From assembly GCA_965238125.1 (NCBI GenBank), contig OZ250179.1:3286001-3350000 (forward strand): 64,000 bases of DNA, given 5' to 3'. A model generated the notes under the pieces. The model did no database searches, was not told where the DNA came from, and was given only the letters and a program-made list of their open reading frames with translations. This DNA comes from UBA6623 sp965238125. GTDB lineage: Bacteria; Acidobacteriota; Terriglobia; Bryobacterales; UBA6623. Below, piece after piece: positions 52,391 through 60,750 of the stretch (positions are counted from its first letter, which is position 1; each line of letters begins with the position of its first letter). Position numbers and translations under genes: made by a program.

Positions 52391-54349
52391 GTCGCGGCTC
52401 GGTTTGGGCTTTGCGCTCTTTGGGGGGCGCTTGCGGCGGCGGTCGCGGTTTTGCCCGCGGCGGACTTTCGCGTGCAGGTGGCTGATCCGGATGCTTGGCG
52501 GCCGGTGCTTTCCGCGGTTGGTGTTGAAGCGACGAGCCAACCGGCGCGGTTTCGGATCGTGGTTGGCGACTCGGCGGCCGCCCGACAACTCGATTTTGCG
52601 GCATCGGACAGGAAGGTTCGTGTCGCGCAGTCGGTTGACTTGCGGGACCCCAAGCTTGCGATCTTCCGCGAGACGCCGGTTACGCTGCCCGTCTACTCCC
52701 TGCCCCAGGGAGCCCTAGTTTTTCAGCGCGAGCGAAACAGCGGAGCCCCACTGTTGGCGGGAATTCGCGGCGAAGACGGAGGCATGCTGTGGGCCGCAAC
52801 CGCCCCGGGCCCGGAAGGCTACGAGCATTACCCCTATTTCATTCACGCCCTGCGTGATCTGGGGTTGATGCCGCCGTTTCGCGGGGCCCGGACCTGGGCT
52901 TTCTTCGACTATTCCTACCGCACGCGCGTCGATCTCGACTACATGGCGTCGCGTTGGCGCGAGGCGGGCATCGCGGCCCTGCACGTAAGCGCCTGGCACT
53001 TCCACGATCCCGACCCGCGACGCGACGACTACCTCAAGCGATTAATCGAGGCCTGCCACCGGGAGGGGGTTCTGGTCTACGCCTGGCTTGAGTTGCCGCA
53101 CGTGAGCGAAGGGTTCTGGCGAGATGAACCCGACTGCCGCGAGCAAACCGCCGCACTGCAAGACGCCCGGCTCGACTGGCGCAAGCTGGTGAACTTGGCC
53201 GACCCCGTTTGCTTCGAGCGGGTTGCCGAGGACGTGTCGGCGTTGCTCGACCGCTTCGACTGGGACGGCGTCAACCTCGCCGAGCTTTATTTCGAATCGC
53301 TGCACGGGCCGTCGAACCCACAACGTTTCACGCCGATGAATGAGTGGGTGCGGCGGGAGTACGAAACCCGCGCCGGCTTCGATCCCCTGGAGCTGTTCGA
53401 CCCGGCCTCGCCACACTTTTGGAGCCGCAACGCCGAAGCCTGGCAAGACTTCGTCGATTATCGAGCGGAACTGGTGTTGCGGCTGCAGCGGCGTTTCTTG
53501 GCGTTGCTCGGAGCAAGGCGACCTCGACCGCATCTGACAGTGACGCAGATCGACGACCGCTTCGACCCGAGGATGCGGGAACTGCTGGGGGCCGATACGG
53601 CGGCTCTGCTGCTCTTGGCCGCCGAATACGATTTTCAGCTTGTCGTCGAAGACCCCGCCACGCAATGGGACTTGGGTCCGCGGCGCTATCACGAAATCGC
53701 GCGGCGTTACCGAGAGATCGCTCCCGACCCTGAACGCCTTGCGATCGACATCAATATCGTCGAGCGATATCAAAAGACGTATCCGACCAAGAAGCAGGTC
53801 GGCGCCGAGTTTCTGCAACTCGCGCACGTCGCCGGGGAGGCGTTTCCGCGCGTGTTGCTTTATTTCGAACACTCGATCGGGCGCGCCGATTGGGATTTAC
53901 TGCCCCACGCGGCGGCCGCGCCCACACGTGTCACGCGCAAGGCCGACCGATGGGTCGTTGAGGCGTCGCGCGGAGTGGGGATCACGTTCGCGGGGCCGGT
54001 GACGGTCAACGGAATTCCCTGGCCGTTTACCGATGGCGAGACGGTGCAACTTCTCGCCGGGCGTCACGAATTGCGGCGCGGCGGGGGAGAGCCAGCATTG
54101 CGGGTGCTGCACGCCAATCTCGACTTGCTCGCCGTGCACCGCGCGCGGAACGGCCTTGACTTCGACTACAAGGCGGATGCTGGTGGGCTGGTGCTGGTGG
54201 ATCGTCGGCCCGGAAAGGTGTGGATCGACGGAGTTCGGGTTCAGCCGACGATTCTCGAAAGCCCTCGGCATTGGACGGTGATGCTACCGAGCGGCCGTCA
54301 CCGAGCACGGATCAACGCACCGGCGGCGCTGGTTTCGCGAGTGGAGTAA
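52199..54349 (+). CDS. Putative secreted TIM-barrel glycoside hydrolase-like protein
   Basis: The long frame has a hydrophobic leader (FGLCALWGALAAAVAVLPAADF) at about residue 69 of the frame. The real start must therefore be near 52390, but no ATG, GTG or TTG fits well, and the first 60 or so codons are repeat DNA. After an N-terminal beta region (GPEGYEHYPYFIHALRDLGLMPPF) comes a barrel-like part: RTWAFFDYSYRTRVDLDYMASRWREAGIAALHVSAWHF, RLIEACHREGVLVYAWLELPHVSEGFW, DRFDWDGVNLAELYFESLHG (candidate acidic residues) and EYDFQLVVEDPATQWDLG. This order resembles glycoside hydrolases with (beta/alpha)8 barrels. Family and substrate unknown. The 5' end may have been replaced by repeat insertion. 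Confidence 0.65.
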   Translation: MLGCKALFLSDRIAWRCGSGWPWFPPQRRLKPSQQGFRRPGFTLGYDPAAASRLRSGTLSAFSTVAARFGLCALWGALAAAVAVLPAADFRVQVADPDAWRPVLSAVGVEATSQPARFRIVVGDSAAARQLDFAASDRKVRVAQSVDLRDPKLAIFRETPVTLPVYSLPQGALVFQRERNSGAPLLAGIRGEDGGMLWAATAPGPEGYEHYPYFIHALRDLGLMPPFRGARTWAFFDYSYRTRVDLDYMASRWREAGIAALHVSAWHFHDPDPRRDDYLKRLIEACHREGVLVYAWLELPHVSEGFWRDEPDCREQTAALQDARLDWRKLVNLADPVCFERVAEDVSALLDRFDWDGVNLAELYFESLHGPSNPQRFTPMNEWVRREYETRAGFDPLELFDPASPHFWSRNAEAWQDFVDYRAELVLRLQRRFLALLGARRPRPHLTVTQIDDRFDPRMRELLGADTAALLLLAAEYDFQLVVEDPATQWDLGPRRYHEIARRYREIAPDPERLAIDINIVERYQKTYPTKKQVGAEFLQLAHVAGEAFPRVLLYFEHSIGRADWDLLPHAAAAPTRVTRKADRWVVEASRGVGITFAGPVTVNGIPWPFTDGETVQLLAGRHELRRGGGEPALRVLHANLDLLAVHRARNGLDFDYKADAGGLVLVDRRPGKVWIDGVRVQPTILESPRHWTVMLPSGRHRARINAPAALVSRVE

Positions 54350-54379
54350 ACACGGGGCCCACAACTCATAAACGCCCGG

Positions 54380-54430
54380 ACATATCGCCACGAATGGCGA
54401 TACGGCACGTCTGGAGACGCGCGCCACGTC
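54380..54430. repeat. Dispersed hairpin repeat (GACATGTCGGC type), copy 1
   Basis: ACATATCGCCACGAATGGCG, then ATACGGCACGTCTGGAGACG, then CGCGCCACGTC forms two hairpins. A diverged copy with the same layout (ACATGTCGGCAGGAATGCCG...) is at 57869-57919. It lies in the leader of the MerR-type gene. Confidence 0.55.
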
Positions 54431-54540
54431 GTCGCCCGACCTCGTTTGAAAAGGTACGTGACGGCGACGGCAAGAAATTCTTGCCGTTTGCGGCATCGCG
54501 GCGCTTTCAGCGTTCAAATCCGGCTCCTCGGTTTGCTACG

Positions 54541-54948
54541 ATGAGCACTCCCATGGCCGACATCGAAGCGCCGAAAATCCCCAATCGGCTGTTCTTTCGC
54601 ATTGGCGACGTAGGAGAACTGGCCGACGTCGAGCCTTATGTGCTCCGGTTCTGGGAGGCGGAGTTTCCTCAGCTTTCGCCCAAGAAGACGAGCAGCGGCC
54701 AGCGCCAATACCGCCGCAAAGACGTCGCAACGGTTCTCGAGATCAAGCGCCTGCTCTACGACGAAGGCTATACGATCGCGGGCGCCCGCAAGGCGATGCG
54801 AGAGCGCAAGAAGCAGAAACGCCGCGCCGCCCCGGCGCGCGAACAGTCGGCGCTGCCGTTTGCTCCCGAACCAGCGCCGGACGCCGCGGCGCTCTCCGGC
54901 ATCAAGCAAGAGCTGAACGACATCCTCGGCCTGCTCTCGAAGCGCTGA
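54541..54948 (+). CDS. MerR family transcriptional regulator
   Basis: This is a 135-residue DNA-binding protein. The MerR helix-turn-helix is clear: LFFRIGDVGELADVEPYVLRFWEAEFPQLSPKKTSSGQRQYRRKDVATVLEIKRLLYDEGYTIAGARKAM (about residues 18-87). A basic stretch (RERKKQKRRAAPAR) and a short C-terminal helix (IKQELNDILGLLSKR) follow. There is no Cys-rich effector domain, so it is the short form seen near phenylalanyl-tRNA synthetase and ihf genes in other bacteria. ATG 54541 is used. MITE family 1 begins one base after the stop. Confidence 0.9.
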   Translation: MSTPMADIEAPKIPNRLFFRIGDVGELADVEPYVLRFWEAEFPQLSPKKTSSGQRQYRRKDVATVLEIKRLLYDEGYTIAGARKAMRERKKQKRRAAPAREQSALPFAPEPAPDAAALSGIKQELNDILGLLSKR

Positions 54949-55226
54949 GGGGCTGTGCAAAAATGGGGGCTGTCCCAAGCGCCGACCGAATAGTGCCACG
55001 ACCGCTTGAAAAAGTTTGTTTGGCGGCAAAGCACTATTCTTGAGTGACCGCATCGCGTGGCGATGCGGCTCTGTTTGGCAAGTGGTTTCCTCTGCGCCGG
55101 CAGATCGACGCCTTCCCAACAAGGTCGGGGAAACGGGTCTTTTCACGTGGTCTTAGTAATAGCTCCCATCGAATCATTCAGTCTTGGTGGCGCGAAGAGG
55201 ACTGTCCCCCATTTTTTCACAGCCCC
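54949..55226. repeat. MITE-like element, family 1, copy 2, interrupted by MITE family 2
   Basis: Ends GGGGCTGTGCAAAAATGGGG and CCATTTTTTCACAGCCCC match the 7690-7799 element. The shared internal text GCGCCGACCGAATA is followed by the family 2 insertion and then by ATCGAATCA...GGACTGT. It ends 15 bp before the surE start codon, and no ribosome-binding site is visible in that gap. Confidence 0.7.
54993..55156. repeat. MITE-like element, family 2, nested
   Basis: Bounded by TA (54991-54992 and 55157-55158). It begins GTGCCACGACCGCTTGAAAA and ends CTTTTCACGTGGTCTTAG, imperfect inverted repeats. Internal text CACTATTCTTGAGTGACCGC followed by ATCGCGTGGCGATGCGGCTCT is shared with 52176 onward. Confidence 0.65.
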
Positions 55227-55241
55227 GGACCGTTTCGACTG

Positions 55242-55982
55242 ATGTTTCGGATTCTACTCACTAACGACGACGGGATTGACGCGCCCGGGCTCCATGCTCT
55301 CGAACAGGTCGCCGGCGAGTTGGGCGAGGTCTACGTAGTGGCTCCGGCCCACGAGCAAAGCGGCGCGGGGCGAGCCATCACGATCCATCGGCCACTGCGT
55401 TACCGCGAGGCCGGTAGAGACCGCTACGCAGTGGAGGGCACGCCGACCGATACGGTGATGATGGCGCTGACCTTGCTGCTCGACTTCTGCCCGGATCTGG
55501 TGATTTCCGGCGTCAACAACGGCTCGAACCTCGGCGAAAACATCTACTACTCCGGCACCGTAGCCGCCGCCGCGGAAGCCGCCAAGCACGGCATCGCGTC
55601 GATCGCGGTTTCGGTCGCGGCCAAGCAAGATGTGGACTATCGGCCGGCTACGGAGTTCGTGACGCGCTTGGGCAGGCGGGTTCTCGAAAACGGCCTGCCG
55701 CCCGGCGTGGCGCTCAATGTGAACGTCCCTCACCCGAGCTACGAAGGGGTGCGGATCACGCGGCAGTCTCCGAAGATTTCGCGCAATGTGATGCGCGGAG
55801 GCGAAGATCCGCGGGGCGGCGCGTATTTCTGGATGCACGAGGAGGTGTGTCACGAAGCCGCCGACCCGGGGACCGACTACGCGGCGGTTCGCGACGGCAA
55901 CGTTTCGATCACGCCGCTTCATTTCGAACACACGGCTCACGAAGTGGTGGAAACGCTCAGCGACTGGGACGATCTCTTCTAG
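55242..55982 (+). CDS. surE: 5'-nucleotidase SurE
   Basis: SurE is a metal-dependent nucleoside monophosphate phosphatase linked to stationary-phase survival. Conserved elements: ILLTNDDGIDAPGL (metal-binding N8-D9-D10), APAHEQSGAGRAIT, YAVEGTPTDTV, DLVISGVNNGSNLGENIYYSGTVAAAAEAAKHG and LNVNVPHP. The 246-residue length is normal. The ATG at 55242 is preferred, since the family sequence starts there. It lies just after a MITE copy and lacks an obvious ribosome-binding site, so expression may have changed after the insertion. An HAD phosphatase gene follows 68 bp downstream. Confidence 0.95.
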   Translation: MFRILLTNDDGIDAPGLHALEQVAGELGEVYVVAPAHEQSGAGRAITIHRPLRYREAGRDRYAVEGTPTDTVMMALTLLLDFCPDLVISGVNNGSNLGENIYYSGTVAAAAEAAKHGIASIAVSVAAKQDVDYRPATEFVTRLGRRVLENGLPPGVALNVNVPHPSYEGVRITRQSPKISRNVMRGGEDPRGGAYFWMHEEVCHEAADPGTDYAAVRDGNVSITPLHFEHTAHEVVETLSDWDDLF

Positions 55983-56050
55983 CAGGGCGCAGAGTCGCGG
56001 CCGGCGCGGTTGACGCCTCCCCCGCAAAGGCTCGACATCGTTCCATCACC

Positions 56051-56740
56051 ATGCAATCCGCCACCGCCAACACACCGACCCGGGCTGTCCTGTTCGACAT
56101 GGACGGCGTGGTGGTCACGACCGAGGCGCTCAAGGCGACCGCGCACGCCGAAACGGTGCGACATCTTGGCGGCACGGTCGCGCGCGCGTTTTACGGCGGC
56201 GTAATGGGCGGCGTTCACGAAATCGTACGGGCGGCCTACATGCGGGAAGGCGGCATTGAGCCGGACCCGGCGCGATATACGGAGCTTTACGGCGAGATCT
56301 ATCGGGAATTGGTGGAACGGAATCTGGAAGCGGTTCCCGGGATCCTCGCGCTGCTCGAGGCTTTACACGAGCAGGGTTTTTCGACCGCCCTGGTGACCTC
56401 CAGCCGAAAGGATATGGTCGAGCAGATCTTTCGATTGCTGCCTCTGGCGCCCTATTTCGACGTCGTGCTCACGGCCGAGGATACGCCGCGCCACAAGCCC
56501 GAGCCCGACCCCTACCTGATGGGGCTCGAACGCTTGGGCGCGGCAGCCGAGGGCGCGGTTGTTTTCGAGGATTCCGACATCGGCGCGAGCGCGGCCGTCG
56601 CGGCGGGCATACCCGTTATCGCCTACCGACACGAATTCAACGATGGGCATCGCTTTGAGGGCGTGGCGGGGCGGATTGACTCCTTTGAGCCGACGGGAGC
56701 GGTCGTGGAGCTGGTGCGCGGAGTGCTGGACGGGGGCTGA
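56051..56740 (+). CDS. HAD family hydrolase (beta-phosphoglucomutase-like)
   Basis: This 229-residue phosphatase or phosphomutase has haloacid dehalogenase motif I FDMDGVVVTTE (nucleophile D16, D18), motif II ALVTSSRKD, motif III Lys in RHKPEPDPYL and motif IV VVFEDSDIGASAAVAAGI. The helical cap between motifs I and II (residues 20-90) gives subclass I, like beta-phosphoglucomutase and phosphoglycolate phosphatase. Start ATG 56051. Same direction as surE, possibly one operon. Substrate cannot be told from sequence. Confidence 0.9.
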   Translation: MQSATANTPTRAVLFDMDGVVVTTEALKATAHAETVRHLGGTVARAFYGGVMGGVHEIVRAAYMREGGIEPDPARYTELYGEIYRELVERNLEAVPGILALLEALHEQGFSTALVTSSRKDMVEQIFRLLPLAPYFDVVLTAEDTPRHKPEPDPYLMGLERLGAAAEGAVVFEDSDIGASAAVAAGIPVIAYRHEFNDGHRFEGVAGRIDSFEPTGAVVELVRGVLDGG

Positions 56741-56765
56741 CCGGCGCGTTGCGCCGCTTCAGGCT

Positions 56766-57185
56766 TCAGCGGACGTAATATCCGGAAACACGCCATTTGC
56801 CGTCCGGTGCAAGCTTTGGAGTGATCGTCTCGACAGCCTTCTTTTTCTTTTCAAACGAAGCCTGGAATTGAATCACGACGTATTCGCCGTCGGGGGCTCC
56901 GGGCAATTCCGTCATGTATTTGGCCCCTATGAACGTGCGCCCCTTCAGCTTGCCGAAGGGGACGAGCGTGGCCTGAACCATGACAACCCATTGGTCACGG
57001 GCGATCTTTTCCTTGAAGAACGGAGCGGCTTCGTCCCAGCTCTCGGCATACTTCTCGGAATCGATGAGAACAAGCCAAGACTCAGCGGCCTGGCGAGCGG
57101 CTTTCTCGGCTGCTTGGTCGGCGCCAAGGCCTGCCGGCAGAACGAGCAGAAGAGCCAGGGCCGCGGCGACTCGCAGCCTCTTCAT
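56766..57185 (-). CDS. DUF4019 family secreted protein
   Basis: This is a small exported protein of about 139 residues from ATG 57185 (MKRLRVAAALALLLVLPAGLGAD signal peptide). The remainder reads AARQAAESWLVLIDSEKYAESWDEAAPFFKEKIARDQWVVMVQATLVPFGKLKGRTF. This matches the DUF4019 pattern of a helical hairpin with W-x-x-x-I-D and YAxSW, followed by EYVVIQFQASFEKKKKAVETITPKLAPDGKWRVSGYYVR. Probably periplasmic; role unknown. ATG 57200 is also possible. It converges with the HAD gene (26-bp gap). Confidence 0.85.
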   Translation of the reverse strand: MKRLRVAAALALLLVLPAGLGADQAAEKAARQAAESWLVLIDSEKYAESWDEAAPFFKEKIARDQWVVMVQATLVPFGKLKGRTFIGAKYMTELPGAPDGEYVVIQFQASFEKKKKAVETITPKLAPDGKWRVSGYYVR

Positions 57186-57330
57186 AATTTCGCTTGTCAT
57201 CGGCGCACCTTCTTCGGTCTATGACGATCTGAACAGAAAACCGAAATCTTGTCAATGGATGATCCGGGCAGCCGAATGGGTCATCGGCGTGTCGCAGGAC
57301 GGCCGTTGACCTTGCCGCCGACTCTCGGCC

Positions 57331-57825
57331 ATGCTGGAAAGAATGCCCGACCGACCGCTTCTCGAACAAATTTGTTCCTTTCTCGACGAACAAGGGGTGG
57401 CGTATCGCTCGCTACACCACGAGCCCACGTTGACGTCGGAAGACTCGGCGCGGGTTCGCGGGGAAGACATCCGGGTCGGCGGCAAGGCCCTGCTCCTCAA
57501 GGTCGGCGGAGAATTTCGGCTTTTCGTGCTCAGCGCGGCGCGGCGCGTGGATTCGCAGGCCATCCGAGGTCGGTTCGGCACGCGCAAGACCCGTTTCGCC
57601 TCGGCGGCGGAACTCAAGGAATTGACCGGGCTCGTACCGGGGTCAGTGCCGCCTTTCGGGCAACCGATCTTGCCGTTTGAACTCTACGTCGATCCCTCGA
57701 TTACGGAGAACGACCGCATCGCGTTCAATGCCGGGTCGTTGACGGATTCCCTCTTCCTCAGCGTGGATGACTATTTACGGGTGGCGCGGCCGACGGTGTT
57801 TCGGTTTGCAGAAGGGACGGAGTAG
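57331..57825 (+). CDS. YbaK/ProRS-associated-domain deacylase-like protein
   Basis: This 164-residue cytoplasmic protein has the YbaK/aminoacyl-tRNA synthetase-associated fold. DRPLLEQICSFLDEQGVAYRSLHHEPTLTSEDSARVRGEDIRVGGKALLLKVGGEFRLFVLSAARRVD includes the conserved Lys of the deacylase site (GGKALLLK). VPPFGQPILPFELYVDPSITENDRIAFNAGSLTDSLFLSVDDYLRV shows the GxxxPF and NAG motifs. Relatives hydrolyse mischarged Ala- or Cys-tRNAPro. Which tRNA is edited here is unknown. Start ATG 57331. Confidence 0.9.
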   Translation: MLERMPDRPLLEQICSFLDEQGVAYRSLHHEPTLTSEDSARVRGEDIRVGGKALLLKVGGEFRLFVLSAARRVDSQAIRGRFGTRKTRFASAAELKELTGLVPGSVPPFGQPILPFELYVDPSITENDRIAFNAGSLTDSLFLSVDDYLRVARPTVFRFAEGTE

Positions 57826-57868
57826 GCGGGTTGGCGCGGCGGAGTCGGCCGCACAGGCGGAGAACCAG

Positions 57869-57919
57869 ACATGTCGGCAGGAATGCCGACACGGCACGCA
57901 AGAATGCGTGCGCCACGTC
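57869..57919. repeat. Dispersed hairpin repeat (GACATGTCGGC type), copy 2
   Basis: ACATGTCGGCAGGAATGCCG, then ACACGGCACGCAAGAATGCG, then TGCGCCACGTC has the same layout as 54380-54430. It lies between the YbaK-like and EF-G-like genes. Confidence 0.55.
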
Positions 57920-58089
57920 GCCAGCCGGCGGCGTAGGTCGCCTTCTTACCCTGTTTCGCTAACATATAGAGAAACCGGGCGGCGGTCCGCCCTAACCCGA
58001 GAGAACACGACCTGCGAACCGGCCGCGGCGCCGGCTTCCCTCGATTCAGGTCTTCCCTGCTCCCGGAACGTCAGTCTGGAGTTTGTTGA

Positions 58090-60180
58090 ATGAAGGTTTA
58101 TGAAGGTAAAGATGTCCGCAATATCTCCATTGCGGGTCACGGCGATTCGGGCAAGACGAGTTTGGTCGCCGCTTTTCTCTACACCACCGACGCGACGACT
58201 CGGCTCACCGCCGTCGACGAGGGGAATACGCTCACCGACTTCGACGAAGAGGAAATCTCCCGCAAGGTGACCGTCAGTCCTTCGCCGGTGCATATCGAGT
58301 GGGGTTCGTCGAAGCTGAATTTCATCGATACGCCGGGCTACAACATCTTCATCAACGACACCAAGGGAGCGCTGATCGCCACCGATACGACGCTGGTTGT
58401 GGTGGACGGCGTCGCGGGCGTCGAGGTGCAGACCGAGAAAGTCTGGGGCTTCGCCGAGGAGTACGGCCAAGCCCGCGTCGTCTTGATCAACAAGCTCGAT
58501 CGGGAACGGGCGGATTTCTCGCGCACCCTCGCGGATGTCCAAGAGGTCCTGGGACGGGCGGCGGTGCCGGTTCAACTTCCGATCGGTTCGGAGAAGAACT
58601 TCCGAGGCGTTGTCGACTTGATCGAGGAAAGAGCCTACACCTATGAGCCCGGGGGCAATGGAAAGGGGAAGGTCGGCGATATCCCTGACGATTTGTCGTC
58701 CGAGGTGGAATCGGCGCGCGAATCGCTGATCGAGATGGTCGCCGAATCTGACGACGATCTGCTCAACGAATACCTCGAAGAGTTGACTCTGTCGCCGGAA
58801 AAAATCCTGGCCGGTATGCGGAAAGGCATTTCCGAGGGCAAGTTCTTCCCGGTGCTGTGCGCATCGGCGACCGAGAACATCGGGACCGACCGAGCGCTGG
58901 AGTTCCTGGAAGCCTATTGTCCGCCGCCAACCGCTCGCGGAGAAGTCGCCTCGGTGGACGGCGAGACCTCGCGTAAGATCGACGACGGGGAACCGCTATC
59001 CCTGTTTGTCTACAAGACTGCGGCCGACCCCTTCGCCGGGCGCGTCACGTATTTCAAAGTCGTCTCGGGCGTACTCAATAATGACGACAACGTCTTCAAT
59101 GTCACGAAGAGCTCCCAAGAGCGCTTCGCGCGCATCGGCGTCGCACTGGGTAAGGACATCACACCCGTCACCTCAATTCACGCAGGCGACCTGGGAGCGA
59201 TCGCGAAGCTCAAAGACACTTTGACCGGAGACAGCCTCGGGGACAAAGCCAACCCCATTGAGTTCCCCAAGGCCAAGATTCCTTTACCGGCGATCGCCTA
59301 CGCCATTCAACCCAAGACGCGACAGGATGAAGACCGCCTCAGCGCCGGCATTCACAAGATCCTCGAAGAGGATCCGGCGCTCAATTTCTACCGCGACGCC
59401 CAGACCCAGGAATTTCTACTGGCCGGCAACGGGCAGCAGCATTTGGAAATCATCGTCAGCCGCCTCAAGAAGCGCTACAACGTGGATGTCGAGCTGAAGG
59501 CGCCGAAGATTCCCTACCGCGAGACGATCCGCGGGCGCGCGGAAGTGCAGGGCCGCCACAAGAAGCAGACGGGCGGGCACGGGCAGTTCGGCGATTGCCG
59601 CATTCGCATGGAACCGCTCGAACGCGGGGGGGAATTCGAGTTCGTCAACAGCATCTTCGGCGGCGCGATTCCCAAGACCTACATCCCGGCGGTGGAAAAA
59701 GGCGTTGTCGAAGCCGCCGCGGCCGGGCACTTGGCGGGCTATCCCGTGGTCGATTTCAAAGTAGAGCTGTATGACGGCCAATATCACGACGTAGACTCCT
59801 CCGAGTTGGCCTTTAAACTCGCCGGGCGAAAGGCCTTCCGCGCGGCGATGGAGAAATCGAGCCCGGCGCTGCTCGAGCCGATCATGTCGGTTGAAGTTGT
59901 GGCGCCCTCCGATTTCGCGGGCGACATCATGGGCGACATGAATAGCCGGCGGGGGCGCATCCAGGGCATGGACTCGAAGGGCTCGAACCAGGTCGTGCGG
60001 GCGCAAGTGCCGATGGCGGAAATGCTCACCTACGCCAACGAGCTGACGTCGATGACGCAGGGCCGCGGGTCGTTCTCGATGGAGTTCGCGCATTACGATT
60101 TCGTGCCGCGGCAGACGGCTGAGAAGGTGATCGCGGCGGCGAAGCGCGATCGCGACGGGACGGAAGACGAAGACGAGTAG
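58090..60180 (+). CDS. Elongation factor G-like GTPase
   Basis: This 696-residue translational GTPase has G1 GHGDSGKT (residues 16-23), G3 DTPGY (from D80), G4 NKLD (134-137) and the EF-G domain order: domain II (DPFAGRVTYFKVVSG), III (LPAIAYAIQPKTRQDEDRLSAGIHKILEEDPAL), IV (KKQTGGHGQFGDCRIRMEP) and V (LLEPIMSVEVVAPSDFAGDIMGDMNSRRGRIQGM). Switch I reads SRKVTVS rather than the RGITI of canonical EF-G. The protein therefore belongs to the EF-G-like (FusA2-type) branch, whose role in elongation or recycling is unsettled. The ATG at 58090 matches the domain start. No rps or tuf genes flank it, which also argues for a paralogue. Confidence 0.92.
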   Translation: MKVYEGKDVRNISIAGHGDSGKTSLVAAFLYTTDATTRLTAVDEGNTLTDFDEEEISRKVTVSPSPVHIEWGSSKLNFIDTPGYNIFINDTKGALIATDTTLVVVDGVAGVEVQTEKVWGFAEEYGQARVVLINKLDRERADFSRTLADVQEVLGRAAVPVQLPIGSEKNFRGVVDLIEERAYTYEPGGNGKGKVGDIPDDLSSEVESARESLIEMVAESDDDLLNEYLEELTLSPEKILAGMRKGISEGKFFPVLCASATENIGTDRALEFLEAYCPPPTARGEVASVDGETSRKIDDGEPLSLFVYKTAADPFAGRVTYFKVVSGVLNNDDNVFNVTKSSQERFARIGVALGKDITPVTSIHAGDLGAIAKLKDTLTGDSLGDKANPIEFPKAKIPLPAIAYAIQPKTRQDEDRLSAGIHKILEEDPALNFYRDAQTQEFLLAGNGQQHLEIIVSRLKKRYNVDVELKAPKIPYRETIRGRAEVQGRHKKQTGGHGQFGDCRIRMEPLERGGEFEFVNSIFGGAIPKTYIPAVEKGVVEAAAAGHLAGYPVVDFKVELYDGQYHDVDSSELAFKLAGRKAFRAAMEKSSPALLEPIMSVEVVAPSDFAGDIMGDMNSRRGRIQGMDSKGSNQVVRAQVPMAEMLTYANELTSMTQGRGSFSMEFAHYDFVPRQTAEKVIAAAKRDRDGTEDEDE

Positions 60181-60221
60181 CGGACGGCGTGCTCGTGGAT
60201 GCAGGCTCAAGGGTCGTAAGA

Positions 60222-60248
60222 GGGCAGGCCTGGAGACCTGCCCCACTG
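60222..60248. repeat. 27-bp palindromic dispersed repeat, copy 2
   Basis: Exact reverse complement of 12508-12534, 42 bases after the EF-G-like gene. The location after a stop codon in both cases fits a transcript-end hairpin, but no T run follows. Confidence 0.6.
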
Positions 60249-60301
60249 TTTGTCGCTACTTCGACTTCGTCGCTTCGACGCCTTGACAAGATTTTGGCCT
60301 G

Positions 60302-60568
60302 GTGTTAACTCAAGAGTTAGTGGCTTTGTCGCCGAAACGGTTCCGTTCGGACTGGTTGCTTCGTTCGGCCGCTCTGCCGGCGGTCGTCGCCCTACTGGTC
60401 ATGACCACGGCCGGGGCGGCTCCGGGGCTGTTTCACGGCGGCGGACTCGATTATTGCTGTGAATTCTGCCGACCTTCGGTCTCGGCGGCGGCGGTAATCC
60501 TGGTGGCGAGGGCCGCCGGCTCCCAACACCGGCTTGGTTTACCTTCGTTACGCGCTCCTCCCGCCTGA
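60302..60568 (+). CDS. Small putative exported Cys-containing protein
   Basis: The product has 88 residues from GTG 60302. A hydrophobic segment (LLRSAALPAVVALLVMTTAGAAPGLF) is followed by HGGGLDYCCEFCRPSVSAAAVILV and the tail SQHRLGLPSLRAPPA. A short protein with His/Cys and an R-A-P-P end just upstream of a metal-type TonB receptor recalls DUF2946-like proteins, but the match is too weak to name. It lies 182 bp before the receptor start in the same direction. Confidence 0.5.
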   Translation: MLTQELVALSPKRFRSDWLLRSAALPAVVALLVMTTAGAAPGLFHGGGLDYCCEFCRPSVSAAAVILVARAAGSQHRLGLPSLRAPPA

Positions 60569-60750
60569 CTCTCCAATCTCTTTTTCGTACCGATCACGCC
60601 TGATCCCCCCTCCGACTGCTGGATGTTCAGGACGTGACCGCGACCGCGCGGGCACACGCCGGCGAGACCAAATCTTCGCGGCAACGGCTCGTTGATCTTT
60701 GCAACTGCTCGTTTGTGACCGGGAAAGGCCCTCGGTTTCTCGGATTTCTC

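Noticed and set aside
54505..54530. tRNA-like T-loop (GTTCAAATCC)
   Set aside because: The bases on either side cannot form the five-pair T stem and no anticodon arm lies upstream.
60249..60750. Cobalamin or other riboswitch ahead of the TonB receptor
   Set aside because: No conserved B12-box or other aptamer core could be found, and a small reading frame occupies part of the leader.
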